Below are positions 7,633 through 15,494 of a DNA stretch of 64,000 bases, piece by piece; the first letter of the stretch is position 1; each line of letters starts with the position of its first letter. Source of the stretch: HRBIN12 sp964447335 (GTDB lineage Bacteria; Actinomycetota; UBA4738; HRBIN12). A model generated the notes under the pieces. The model saw nothing but the letters and a program-made list of their open reading frames with translations, did no database searches and had not been told where the DNA came from. The stretch covers positions 21,166 to 85,165 of the forward strand of contig CAYUSA010000005.1 of assembly GCA_964447335.1 (NCBI GenBank), written 5' to 3'. Both the position numbers and the translations under genes were made by a program.

Positions 7633-9365
7633 CGCGGCGCCGGATGGTCGCCGGTGATCATCACGATCTTGATGCCGGCCCGCCGCGCCGAGGCGACCGC
7701 CGCGGGGACCTCGGGGCGGACCGGGTCTGCCATCCCCACGAGCCCGAGGAACTCCATCTCGACCTCGGTCTCGCGCGCGATCTCGGGCGCGTGCTCGTCG
7801 AGCTCGCGCCGGGCGAAGGCGAGCACCCGCAGGCCCTTCACGGCGAGGGAGTCCACGTCGGCCAGGATCTTCCGCCGATCGTCATCACCGAGCGGCGGCG
7901 CGGCCGCGTTCGTCCGGATGTTCGTGCAGAGCGGGACGATGGCCTCGGGCGAGCCCTTCGCGAGGATCTCGAACGCGCCCGTCGGCAGGTGATGCACCGT
8001 GCTCATCCGCTGCCGAGCCGACTCAAACGGGAACTCCCGCACCCGGGGCGCCGACCGCTCCGCGCTCTCCCGCTCGAGCCCGCCCTTGCGGGCCAGGACC
8101 AGGAGCGCTCCCTCCGTAGGGTCACCGGTGCAGCGCCACCGCCCGTCCTGCTGCTCGACGCGCGCGTCGCCACACAGCGCCGCAGCGTGCAGGAGCCGTT
8201 GTACGTCGGCCCGCTCCTCCTCCGAGAGCGGCCGGCCGCCCTCGGCGAGGATCGTGCCGCTCGGCTCGTAGCCCGAGCCGGTCGCGCTGTACCGACCGCC
8301 GGGCAGCACGATCGCCCTAGCCGTCATCTGGTTCGTGGTGACGGTTCCCGTCTTGTCGGTGCAGATGACCGTCGTCGAGCCGAGGGTCTCCACGGACTCG
8401 AGTCGGCGCACCAGCGCGCCACGGTTCGCCATGCGCGTGGCGCTCATCGCGAGCGAGAGCGACAGCGTCGGCAGGAGCCCCTCGGGGACCAGGGCCACGA
8501 TCACGCCGACCGAGAACAGGAACCCGTCACGCGCCGGCGTCCCGAGCCCCAGCGCGATGCCGAAGAACAGCACGCCGGTGGCGACGGCGAAGATCGCGAT
8601 CACCCTGACCGCTCGGTTCATCTGGAACCGGAGCGGGGTTGGTCGCCGGACGATCTGGCCGGTCAGCGTCGAGATGCCCCCGAGCCGGGTAGTGCCCCCG
8701 GTCGCGGCGACCGCCGCCGTCGCGGAGCCGGACGCGACGAACGTGCCCGCGAACACCACGTTGGCGGCCTCCAGCGGATCTCTGGGGAGCTCCGCGATGG
8801 GTTCCGACCCGCGCAGCAGCGGCTCGGACTCGCCGGTGAGGGTGGATATGTCGACCTTCAGCTCGGAGGAGCGGATGACGCGCGCGTCGGCCGAGATCCG
8901 GTCGCCCTCCTTGAGCAGGACGACGTCGCCCGGAACGAGCTCGCCCGCGGGGATCGTGAGCTTGCGGCCGGCACGGCGCACGACGGCGGTCTCGGGCAGC
9001 AGCGCCGAGAGGGCGCGGACGGCTCGCTCCGCTCGGTACTCCTGCGCGAAGCTGAACCCGCCGTTCACCACGATGACGACGATGATCGCGATGCCGAGCT
9101 GCGGCAGCTCTCCCACGAACGCCAGGGCGGCCGCGGCCCACAGCATCAGGGCGAAGAAGTGGACCATCTGATCCAGGAGCTGCCGCGGCAGGCTCCGCCC
9201 GCGGTGCTCGGGGAGCTCGTTGCGTCCGATCGTCGCGAGCCGGACGGCTGCCTCCTCGGAGGAGAGGCCCTCGCGAGCCGTGCGTAGGAACGCGAGCGCG
9301 TCCTCGGCGCCGAGCACGGTCGTCCGCGCCAGGACGCCTGATCTTCCGGGACTCTCGCCGTTCAT
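7539..9365 (-). CDS. P-type cation ATPase, N-terminal fragment (frameshifted gene)
   Basis: Encodes the cation-transporter N domain, the first membrane helices, the actuator TGES loop (178-181), the membrane motif VPEGLLPT (about 293-300), the phosphorylation site CTDKTGT (Asp337) and the nucleotide-binding domain. It then reaches MITGDHPA, after which the frame goes wrong (APRCRSLATP...). The correct continuation lies in the neighbouring frame, so one base is missing (or two extra) within the GC-rich run at about 7634-7644. PEGLL resembles P2 ATPases (Ca2+ or Na+/K+-like); the ion is not determinable. It is either a recent pseudogene or a sequencing/assembly indel, since the rest is well conserved. 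Confidence 0.8.
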   Translation of the reverse strand: MNGESPGRSGVLARTTVLGAEDALAFLRTAREGLSSEEAAVRLATIGRNELPEHRGRSLPRQLLDQMVHFFALMLWAAAALAFVGELPQLGIAIIVVIVVNGGFSFAQEYRAERAVRALSALLPETAVVRRAGRKLTIPAGELVPGDVVLLKEGDRISADARVIRSSELKVDISTLTGESEPLLRGSEPIAELPRDPLEAANVVFAGTFVASGSATAAVAATGGTTRLGGISTLTGQIVRRPTPLRFQMNRAVRVIAIFAVATGVLFFGIALGLGTPARDGFLFSVGVIVALVPEGLLPTLSLSLAMSATRMANRGALVRRLESVETLGSTTVICTDKTGTVTTNQMTARAIVLPGGRYSATGSGYEPSGTILAEGGRPLSEEERADVQRLLHAAALCGDARVEQQDGRWRCTGDPTEGALLVLARKGGLERESAERSAPRVREFPFESARQRMSTVHHLPTGAFEILAKGSPEAIVPLCTNIRTNAAAPPLGDDDRRKILADVDSLAVKGLRVLAFARRELDEHAPEIARETEVEMEFLGLVGMADPVRPEVPAAVASARRAGIKIVMITGDHPAPRCRSLATPASRRTRSCSGASSRSATMRWVSS

Positions 9366-9460
9366 CCGGCGACCGCCGACCGTGGTGGTCGGTCCTCCTC
9401 GCTACGACGGTAGCGCGTCTCCGAGGTGGAGCCGCGCAGCTCCGACCAGATGTCGACGGA

Positions 9461-9751
9461 TCAGGTTCGGGTGAGGGGAGGGAGCGGGTCACCCTCGCTG
9501 CGGATCGACAGCACGTGCAGGACTCGGCCCCCCGGGAACTCCTCCACGATGGATCGGACCTCCACCTCTTGCTGGACCCCGGCCTCGCGGAAGCGGAGGA
9601 CCTCGATACCTGGCTCTCCAACCACGCCTTGATCGTTCAGGAGTGCCGTCGCCAGGCGCGTGAACTCTCCAGCGAACATCGCCGACGGGTGGTGGGTGAG
9701 CCACCAGCCGATCCAGTCATCAGGGTCGTTGATGCCGATGCGCTCGCTCAT
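9461..9751 (-). CDS. Hypothetical small protein (possible partner of upstream small gene)
   Basis: 96 residues starting MSERIGINDPDDWIGWWL; not recognised. It has a mixed hydrophobic/charged pattern with predicted strands near the C-terminus (VEVRSIVEEF and RVLHVLSI) and no cysteines or signal peptide. Its start overlaps the end of the 63-residue gene at 9720-9911 by 32 bp, which suggests translational coupling in a two-gene module. The region lies next to other toxin-antitoxin-like pairs, so such a role is possible but not shown. A later start codon is possible. Confidence 0.4.
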   Translation of the reverse strand: MSERIGINDPDDWIGWWLTHHPSAMFAGEFTRLATALLNDQGVVGEPGIEVLRFREAGVQQEVEVRSIVEEFPGGRVLHVLSIRSEGDPLPPLTRT

Positions 9752-9911
9752 CCACTCGGGCCTTCAACTCACCGAGTGGGATGAAGCCTTCGCCTGAGCG
9801 CATGCCGGCCCGGATCTCGGCCAACCTCCGCTGGTAGTAGCGTTCGAGCAGCTCATCGGCCAGATGCTCCTGGCCGGGAGCCGGAACAACGGTTTCCTTG
9901 GCCTTGGACAT
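9720..9911 (-). CDS. Small charged protein, antitoxin-like
   Basis: 63 residues from the ATG at 9909-9911, chosen because a strong Shine-Dalgarno sequence (GGAGGT) stands 5 nt before it. A longer in-frame extension to 10154 has no such site and a low-complexity N-terminus. The sequence MSKAKETVVPAPGQEHLAD continues into a helical, charged segment (ELLERYYQRRLAEIRAGM) and ends in GEFIPLGELKARVDE-like residues. The last part resembles the C-terminal tail of RelB/ParD-type antitoxins. It is followed by an overlapping gene (9461-9751). Function inferred only from size and arrangement. Confidence 0.45.
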   Translation of the reverse strand: MSKAKETVVPAPGQEHLADELLERYYQRRLAEIRAGMRSGEGFIPLGELKARVDERAHRHQRP

Positions 9912-10167
9912 CGAGCACCTCCGGTCCCGGACGCCATGACCCTTACGGGTCGGCCGTCCCTCGTCAAACCCAACTCGCACATCCTCCCCACCGCCTCTGA
10001 CACTCCGAGCCGAGGTCATCGCGTCTTCCCAGGGTCGCCCCGATCCTGACCCTCGGTGCCAGAGGTCTTGGCTGACTTCCTCGTCCCTCATCTCGCCGTG
10101 GACATCCCCGCCATGGTGAGGTGCGCGGATGCGCGGGTCTGTGAGAGAAGTCACACGAGCGGGGTGA

Positions 10168-10926
10168 CTACCGCCGCTTGCGGGCTTTCCAGACCTCTTC
10201 GCTCGGCCAGCGGCGCGCCCACTCCGGGCTGACCCAGGGGTAGCGGGTGGTGGCGCCCTCGGGCGCTCGGAGCTCGACGAGGTCCTCGACCTCGAAGCCG
10301 CTCGAGCGGAGCAGGCGGATCCACTCGCCGTGCGGGATGTGGAACTCGACCGAGGAGTCCTCGGCCCAGTCGAACCGGTGCATGCCGAAGTGGTCGCGGA
10401 TCAGCGTCTCCCCGGTGGGCGCCTCCTCGTCGAGCGGCGTGCAGATCATCGAGAGGTACGAGTTGCCCAGGAACGCGAGCCGCCCGCCCGGCCGCAGGAT
10501 CCGCGCGGCCTCGGGGATCCACGCGTACGGGTCGCACCAGATCGCCGCGCCGAACTCGGAGATCGCGAGGTCGAAGCTCTCGTCGGGGAACGGCGTGCGC
10601 TCGGCGTCGCCGTGGACGAGCGGGAAGTTCAGGTCGAACTCCTCCTGGAACCGCCGCGCGGTCGCGAGCTGCACCGGCGAGTTGTCCAGGCCGACGGGCC
10701 GGGCGCCGCGCCGAGCGAGCCACGCCGAGACGTAGGCCGTGCCGCACCCGAGCTCGACCGCGTCCAGGCCCTCGACGTCGGTGAGCATGCCGACCTCGGC
10801 CTCCGGCACGCTCCAGGTGCCCCACGAGGGCTCGTCGCTGGCCCAGGCCTCGTGCCCGGGCTCGACGAACTCCTCCGCGAAGCTGTCCCAAGCGGCGCGG
10901 TTGCGGAGCACGTGGTCCTGGGACAT
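10168..10926 (-). CDS. Class I SAM-dependent methyltransferase
   Basis: 252 residues from the ATG at 10924-10926 (MSQDHVLRNRAAWDSFAEEF). An upstream ATG (10938) is possible, but a TATGGT hexamer only 7 nt upstream of the chosen start favours leaderless initiation there. Motif I is AVELGCGTAYVSAWLARRGA, followed by GLDNSP (acidic residue binding the SAM ribose), PFPDESFDLAISEFG (motif II region) and RILRPGGRLAFLG (motif III). This is a methyltransferase_11/25 type fold. The substrate is unknown and the neighbouring genes give no help. Confidence 0.85.
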   Translation of the reverse strand: MSQDHVLRNRAAWDSFAEEFVEPGHEAWASDEPSWGTWSVPEAEVGMLTDVEGLDAVELGCGTAYVSAWLARRGARPVGLDNSPVQLATARRFQEEFDLNFPLVHGDAERTPFPDESFDLAISEFGAAIWCDPYAWIPEAARILRPGGRLAFLGNSYLSMICTPLDEEAPTGETLIRDHFGMHRFDWAEDSSVEFHIPHGEWIRLLRSSGFEVEDLVELRAPEGATTRYPWVSPEWARRWPSEEVWKARKRR

Positions 10927-11030
10927 GGCGAGAACCATACGCGGAAGCCTCGGTGTCGGAGGCAGGGGATAGGGTCCTACCACCCTCCCTCCTCAGAATC
11001 ACTTGACACGAGGACAAGAGATAAGCCAGG

Positions 11031-11228
11031 ATGAGGTGGGACTACCGAGAGGTGCGTCGCGCGGCCATCCGGCAGGGCTGGACCGTCGAACGCCGCACCA
11101 AGGGTGAGATGTTCGAGTCTCCGGACAGGGTCACGCAAGTCATGTGGCGCTCCACGCCTTCGGACGTGAACGCGATCCGCCGGTTGGTCCATGGGCTCCG
11201 GAAAGGCGGGTTCAGGTGGCCAAGGTGA
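11031..11228 (+). CDS. HicA-like small protein lacking the catalytic histidine
   Basis: 65 residues. The order of elements, a helix, then QGWTVERRTKGEMFESPD, a strand TQVMWRS, and a C-terminal helix ending LRKGGF, matches the dsRBD-like HicA mRNA interferase fold, including the final Gly-Gly/Gly-Phe turn. The GSHH motif with the catalytic His of HicA is replaced by KGEMF, so it may be inactive or use another chemistry. It overlaps by 13 bp the next gene, which encodes a DNA-binding protein. A TTGACA hexamer (11003-11008) lies upstream. HicA relationship is by eye only. Confidence 0.55.
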   Translation: MRWDYREVRRAAIRQGWTVERRTKGEMFESPDRVTQVMWRSTPSDVNAIRRLVHGLRKGGFRWPR

Positions 11229-11758
11229 GGAGCGCTCGGTACAGCGTCGACATCGAGACGTGGGGACCGTCGCCGGGTGCGGAAGATGCGCTGGCGGACC
11301 TGGTCGAGGCTCTCGCGGCGCTCGGGTTCGATGGGGCCGTCACGAACCTCGGAGGCCTTGCCGGTGGGGTGGGCGCCACGTTCGGCGTGGACGTCCTGCG
11401 TTCCGGCGGTTCGCAGCCGATGACCGAGGCGGTTCGGGTTGGTGTCGGTGCGTTCGAGCGCGCGTGCGGGCGGATCGGACTCGCTCACGGCGGCATCGCT
11501 CGGGTCGACGTGATGACCGACGCCTACCTCGATCGGTGGCTCAACCAGGAGGCCGAGCGCTACGCGGGCGTCAGCGAGATCGCTGCGCTGTTCGGTGTCT
11601 CGCGCCAGCGGGTCGCCGAGCTTCGCGTCAGGCCCGGGTTTCCCGCGCCCGTCGCCGAACTCTCCGCCGGCCCGATCTGGAAGGTCGCGTCGCTGAACCG
11701 ATTCCTCCGGCAGTGGGAGCGGCGACCCGGCCGCCCGCGCAAGGCGAAGTCGGCGTAA
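11216..11758 (+). CDS. HTH (AlpA/MerR-like) DNA-binding protein paired with a HicA-like gene
   Basis: 180 residues from the GTG at 11216, which overlaps the stop of the preceding gene by 13 bp. The N-terminal half (RYSVDIETWGPSPGAEDAL...) looks like an alpha/beta domain of unknown type. The C-terminal third, from YAGVSEIAALFGVSRQRVAE through FPAPVAELSAGPIWKVASL, is a classic excisionase/AlpA-type helix-turn-helix with its wing. It does not look like canonical HicB. The overlap and order suggest an antitoxin/regulator for the upstream HicA-like protein. Confidence 0.65.
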   Translation: MAKVRSARYSVDIETWGPSPGAEDALADLVEALAALGFDGAVTNLGGLAGGVGATFGVDVLRSGGSQPMTEAVRVGVGAFERACGRIGLAHGGIARVDVMTDAYLDRWLNQEAERYAGVSEIAALFGVSRQRVAELRVRPGFPAPVAELSAGPIWKVASLNRFLRQWERRPGRPRKAKSA

Positions 11759-11784
11759 CCGAGGACCTCCCTCGAGCCCACAGC

Positions 11785-11802
11785 GATAGCGTTTACGCTA
11801 TC
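11785..11802 (+). promoter_or_regulatory. Palindromic operator GATAGCGT-TT-ACGCTATC
   Basis: An 18-bp dyad with 8-bp perfect arms around TT, just upstream of the Xre-family gene. It overlaps the -10-like TATCAT (11799-11804), 7 nt before the ATG at 11812. This is the expected arrangement for autorepression by the encoded HTH protein. Confidence 0.6.
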
Positions 11803-11811
11803 ATAACGAGC

Positions 11812-12132
11812 ATGAGTGCGGGTGCGCTCCTTCGGCAGGCGCGGCGCGAGGCGGGACTCGGCCAGCGCGAGCTCGCCCGCAGGGCGGGGATCCCGCAGCC
11901 GACGCTCTCGCGCATCGAGCGCGGGCTCGCGTCGCCCCGGTTCGACACCCTGGACCGGCTGCTGCGCGAGTGCGGACTGAAGCTGGACCTCGTGAGACGG
12001 CCCGGCCTGGACGTGGACCGCACGCTCATCCGCGACCGCCTGCGGCTCACCCCGGGGGAGCGAGCTCGTCTCGCCGTCCGCGAGTGGGAGCGCACGGCCC
12101 CGTTCGGCCGGCGTGGAGGGACGACGCGATGA
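11812..12132 (+). CDS. Xre-family helix-turn-helix regulator (antitoxin candidate)
   Basis: 106 residues. Residues about 5-60 form a Cro/C1-type HTH: LLRQARREAGLGQRELARRA, then IPQPTLSRIERGLASPRFDTLDRLLRECG. A C-terminal arm with TPGERARLAVREWER follows; this segment often precedes nucleotidyltransferase partners. The gene overlaps the next one by ATGA. A perfect palindrome covers its promoter, and the ATG is 7 nt after the -10 hexamer (leaderless). Predicted to bind the palindrome and neutralise or regulate the partner nucleotidyltransferase. Confidence 0.75.
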   Translation: MSAGALLRQARREAGLGQRELARRAGIPQPTLSRIERGLASPRFDTLDRLLRECGLKLDLVRRPGLDVDRTLIRDRLRLTPGERARLAVREWERTAPFGRRGGTTR

Positions 12133-12626
12133 GCGAGCCCTCGTTCGATCCGCTCGGAGCGCTCCGGACGCTCTCGGAGCACGGCGTCCGGTTCGTGCTG
12201 ATCGGCGGGTACGCCGCCGCGCTGCGCGGTTCGCCGATGATGACCGGCGACCTGGACCTGTGCTACGCGCGGGACGACGAGAACCTGCGCGCGCTCGCCG
12301 CCGCCCTCGCGGAGCTCGGGGCGCGACCGCGCGGCGCGCCTGAGGAGGTCCCCTTCCAACTCGACGCGGCCACCCTCAAGGCGGGCGACCACTTCACCTT
12401 CTCGACCGAGGCCGGGCCGATCGACTGCCTCGGCACGCCGTCGGGCACCGACGGGTTCGCGGACCTGGACGCCTACGCGACCGACGAGGACCTCGACGGC
12501 ATCGTCGTGCGTGTCGCTTCGCTCGAGGACCTGATCCGCATGAAGCGCGCGGCGGGAAGACCGCAGGACCTGATCGCGGTCGAGTGGCTCTCCGCGATCC
12601 GAGACGAGCTCGAACGCGGAGGTTGA
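12129..12626 (+). CDS. Nucleotidyltransferase-fold protein (AbiEii/MNT-like), probable toxin of Xre pair
   Basis: 165 residues. VLIGGYAAALRGSPMMTGDLDLCY is the nucleotidyltransferase signature (GG then two Asp, D-x-D) of the DNA polymerase beta-like superfamily used by AbiEii/MenT-type toxins and by small MNTs. The C-terminal ASLEDLIRMKRAAGRPQDL is the usual closing helix of this group, in which substrate kinases or polymerases coordinate the target. It is coupled by ATGA overlap to the Xre regulator, the architecture of type II or IV toxin-antitoxin modules. Toxicity and the target RNA or protein are unknown. Confidence 0.7.
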   Translation: MSEPSFDPLGALRTLSEHGVRFVLIGGYAAALRGSPMMTGDLDLCYARDDENLRALAAALAELGARPRGAPEEVPFQLDAATLKAGDHFTFSTEAGPIDCLGTPSGTDGFADLDAYATDEDLDGIVVRVASLEDLIRMKRAAGRPQDLIAVEWLSAIRDELERGG

Positions 12627-12684
12627 GGCGGCTCGCATCCGGCGCGCACCATACTGTCCGGGCCACGATCGGGAGGGGGACATC

Positions 12685-12990
12685 GTGATCGCACGGGTGT
12701 GGTTCGGACGCACCAAGGCCGAGGACTACGACGCGTACCTCGCGTACCTCGAGGAGAGCGGGGTCGCCGCGTTGAAGCAGACACCGGGCAACCAGGGCGT
12801 GATGGTGCTGCGCCGTCTCGACGGCGACGAGGCCGAGTTCGGCGTCATGTCGTTCTGGGACTCGCTCGAGGATGTGAAGGCCTTCGCCGGCGAGGACGTG
12901 GACGTCGCGCGCCACTTCCCCGACGACGAGCGCTTCCTCCTCGAGCTCACCCCGAGGCTCAAGCACTTCGGAGTGGCCAGGGAGCGGTAG
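12685..12990 (+). CDS. Antibiotic biosynthesis monooxygenase (ABM)-like dimeric alpha/beta barrel protein
   Basis: 101 residues from a GTG start preceded by a purine-rich ribosome site (GGGAGGGGG). MIARVWFGRTKAEDYDAYLAYL begins the ferredoxin-like ABM fold. The central FGVMSFWDSLEDVKAFAGED is the conserved W-x-S-x-E-D-V element of this superfamily. Small members are enzymes or stress proteins acting on quinones or heme; the specific role cannot be deduced. It sits alone, convergent with the aminotransferase gene. The upstream gap shows a CATACT hexamer as a possible -10. Confidence 0.7.
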   Translation: MIARVWFGRTKAEDYDAYLAYLEESGVAALKQTPGNQGVMVLRRLDGDEAEFGVMSFWDSLEDVKAFAGEDVDVARHFPDDERFLLELTPRLKHFGVARER

Positions 12991-12999
12991 GCGGCGCGA

Positions 13000-14313
13000 C
13001 TACCACCCGGCGAACGGCGCGACCTCCTCGTCGCTCACCCGGCCGGCCTCGACGTCGGTGAACGCCTGATCGAGGACCGAGAGCGCTTCGGCGACCTCGT
13101 CCTCGGACAGGGTCAGCGGAGGGGTCATCTCGAGCACGTTGGAGTGCAGCCCAACGTAGAAGAGGACGACGCCGAGCTGGAAAGCGCGGTACACGAGCTT
13201 GGCGGTCTCCCGTGGCGCGGGCTCGCGCCGCTCGCGGTCCCGGACCAGATCCACGCCGATTGCGAGGCCACGCCCGCGCACGTCGCCGATCAGCGGGTGG
13301 CGCTCCGCGAGGCGTCTCAAGCCGGCCGAGAGCGAGTCCCCGCGCAGGCGGGCGGCCGTCGCGAGGTCGTCGCGTCTGATGGTGTCGAGCACCGCGCGCC
13401 CCGCGCTCGCCGAGACGGGATTGCCGGAGGTGGTCTGCATCGCGAACGCCTGGGCGACGTCGAGGACCGCGGCGGGGCCGACCAACGCCGAGAGCGGCAG
13501 CCCGCCGCCGAGCCCCTTGCCCAGCGTCACCACGTCGGGCGCCAGGCCTTCGGCCTCGAAGGCGTGGAGCCACCCCGTCCGCGCGAGACCCACCTTCACC
13601 TCGTCGCACACGACGAGGATCCCGTGGCGCCGGCACCGCTCCTCGAGGCTCTTCAGGAATCCCGACGGCGGCACGATGAGGCCGCCGTCGGACTGGATCG
13701 GCTCGATGAACACGGCCGCGACCTCGTCCGGCGGGAAGATCGTGTCGAACTGGTAGTCGAGGTACGCGAGCGTGGTCTCGGCGGGGTCACCGCCGAGGAA
13801 GGGCCGGTAGGGGTCCGGGTAGGGCAGGAACAGCACCCCGCCCCGCGATGGCGTGTGCGTCTGCGCCGAGTGGCCCGAGACGGCCATCGAGCCGGACGTC
13901 CCGCCGTGGTACGCGCCGATGAACGAGATGAACCGATGGCGTCCGGTCGCGGCCTCGATCGTGCGGACCGCCGTCTCGTTCGCGTCCGAGCCCGAGTGGC
14001 CGAGCCACACGCGGCGGTCGCCCTCGCCCGGCACCACGTGGAGGAGCTCCTCGGCCAGGGCCACGGCCGGCTCGTTGATGCTCGACAGGATGCTCGCAGC
14101 CGCCATCGAGCTCGACGCTCGCGTGACGGCCTCGACGATCGCGGGGTGCCCGTAGCCGAGGCTCGCGGCTCCCCACGACGCCGATAGGTCGAGCAGCCTC
14201 CGCCCGTCCTCGCCGATCAGGTACGAGCCCTCGCCGCCGATCACCGCGAGCGGGAAGAACCGGAGCTTCTCGACGCCGGCGATCGCACGCGCGTCCCGCG
14301 CGAACAGGTCCAT
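13000..14313 (-). CDS. Class III pyridoxal-phosphate aminotransferase
   Basis: 437 residues, typical length. Shows the ASLGYGHPAIVEAV N-terminal turn, HSGSDANETAVR (PLP phosphate), YHGGTSGSMAVSGH, VVCDEVKVGLARTG with the conserved Asp that holds the PLP nitrogen, and VTLGKGLGGGLPLSA containing the Schiff-base Lys. The family (GABA, ornithine and putrescine transaminases) moves an amino group from an omega-amine to 2-oxoglutarate or pyruvate. It is the last gene of the leftward operon, 2 bp after the amidohydrolase. With the GS-like ligase this suggests amine or amino-acid catabolism; the substrate is not known. Confidence 0.85.
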   Translation of the reverse strand: MDLFARDARAIAGVEKLRFFPLAVIGGEGSYLIGEDGRRLLDLSASWGAASLGYGHPAIVEAVTRASSSMAAASILSSINEPAVALAEELLHVVPGEGDRRVWLGHSGSDANETAVRTIEAATGRHRFISFIGAYHGGTSGSMAVSGHSAQTHTPSRGGVLFLPYPDPYRPFLGGDPAETTLAYLDYQFDTIFPPDEVAAVFIEPIQSDGGLIVPPSGFLKSLEERCRRHGILVVCDEVKVGLARTGWLHAFEAEGLAPDVVTLGKGLGGGLPLSALVGPAAVLDVAQAFAMQTTSGNPVSASAGRAVLDTIRRDDLATAARLRGDSLSAGLRRLAERHPLIGDVRGRGLAIGVDLVRDRERREPAPRETAKLVYRAFQLGVVLFYVGLHSNVLEMTPPLTLSEDEVAEALSVLDQAFTDVEAGRVSDEEVAPFAGW

Positions 14314-14315
14314 CC

Positions 14316-15494
14316 TCAGTCACCTCGCTCCAGCGGGTAGATCCGCGTGGCGTTCTCGACGGCGATGAGCCGCGCGATGCCCTCGGCGTCGTGCATCGAG
14401 CAGTCGCCGTCGTCGACCCACCCGCCGAGCGCGTCCGCGAGTCCCCGGCGGAACTGCGCGGCGCCGAGCAGGTACAGCTCGGGCACGCCGAAGGCGTCCG
14501 AGGAGTACAGCTGCTTCGTGAACGGCGCGAGCTCGAGCGCCTCCGCGAGCAGCCGACGCGAGCTGACGCCGAGGTACGTGAGCGCCTCGCCGACATCGAA
14601 GTACACGTTCGGCAGCACGGCGGCCAGGTACGCGGCCTCGCGATGGTACGGATAGCAGTGTAGGAACACGACGTCGACGCCGATCTGCCCGAGCGCCTTC
14701 ACGAGCTCGGTCAGGAGCGAGGGGTTCGCGAGGTGCAGCGTGAGGTCGGGATCGCCCCAGCCGGCGTGAACCTGCAGGGGCAGGCCCGCGTCGCGGGCGA
14801 GCTCGGCCCCGGCCCAGATCCCAAAGCGGAGCAGGACGGGGTCGGTCACCCTCGGCGGACCGGACCCGATGGTGTCGAGCCACCGCCCGGCCGCGTCGGC
14901 GACCTCGGACGGGGACGGGGGAGCGGGGTCGAACGCGAACCCGCCGCGGTACGCCACGATCGTCTTCAACCCTACGGCCCCGGCCGTGCGCGCCTCGAGC
15001 GCCGTGCGGAACGCGTCCACGTACCCGGCGGCCGAAGGTCCGGTCCCCGCGACGGCCTCCGCGACCGCCTCGAGCCGCACGACCTCCCACGCGCGCGCGC
15101 CCGCGAGCTCGCCCATCCGATCCGGCCCGACGACGTCCGAGGACCGGTACCCCGACTCGACGAGCAGCCCGCCGAGCTTCGCCGCGCCGAGCAGCCGCCG
15201 GGCCACCTCCTCGGCGCCGAGGCTCGCCCGGCGCTCGACGTACTCGTCCGCGCTCGCGAGCGGCTCGAGGCCGAGCGCCGGCGCGCACCACCGGCGGATC
15301 GCGAGCCCGACCGGCGAGTCGAGGTGTGACGTCCCGGCCGGCGGCGCGTCGAAGCCCTCGTTCACGAGCGCCTCGAACGCCGGCCGGTCGAGCTCGGTCG
15401 ACACGACCCCGTGGCAGTGGTGGTCGATCGGCCGGAGGTCCTCGAGGAACGCGGCGAGCTCGCCGCGGGCGCCGGCCTCAGTAGACATCGGCAT
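14316..15494 (-). CDS. Amidohydrolase family protein (FluG N-domain-like)
   Basis: 392 residues (MPMST; a second ATG 6 nt later is equally possible). Metal-site hallmarks run in order: DHHCHG (HxH), VGLKTIVAYRGG (bridging Lys), LQVHAGWGD, VFLHCYPYH, and YSSDAFGVPELY with the late catalytic Asp. This matches amidohydrolase_2/uronate-isomerase-like TIM barrels. In FluG-type proteins this domain is fused to a glutamine-synthetase domain; here the two are adjacent genes overlapping by 17 bp, supporting a joint role. It probably hydrolyses an amide or decarboxylates the ligase product; the substrate is unknown. Confidence 0.8.
   Translation of the reverse strand: MPMSTEAGARGELAAFLEDLRPIDHHCHGVVSTELDRPAFEALVNEGFDAPPAGTSHLDSPVGLAIRRWCAPALGLEPLASADEYVERRASLGAEEVARRLLGAAKLGGLLVESGYRSSDVVGPDRMGELAGARAWEVVRLEAVAEAVAGTGPSAAGYVDAFRTALEARTAGAVGLKTIVAYRGGFAFDPAPPSPSEVADAAGRWLDTIGSGPPRVTDPVLLRFGIWAGAELARDAGLPLQVHAGWGDPDLTLHLANPSLLTELVKALGQIGVDVVFLHCYPYHREAAYLAAVLPNVYFDVGEALTYLGVSSRRLLAEALELAPFTKQLYSSDAFGVPELYLLGAAQFRRGLADALGGWVDDGDCSMHDAEGIARLIAVENATRIYPLERGD

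Noticed and set aside
9720..10154. Long N-terminal extension of the small gene ending at 9720
   Set aside because: The extension is low complexity with no ribosome site, while the ATG at 9909-9911 has a strong one.
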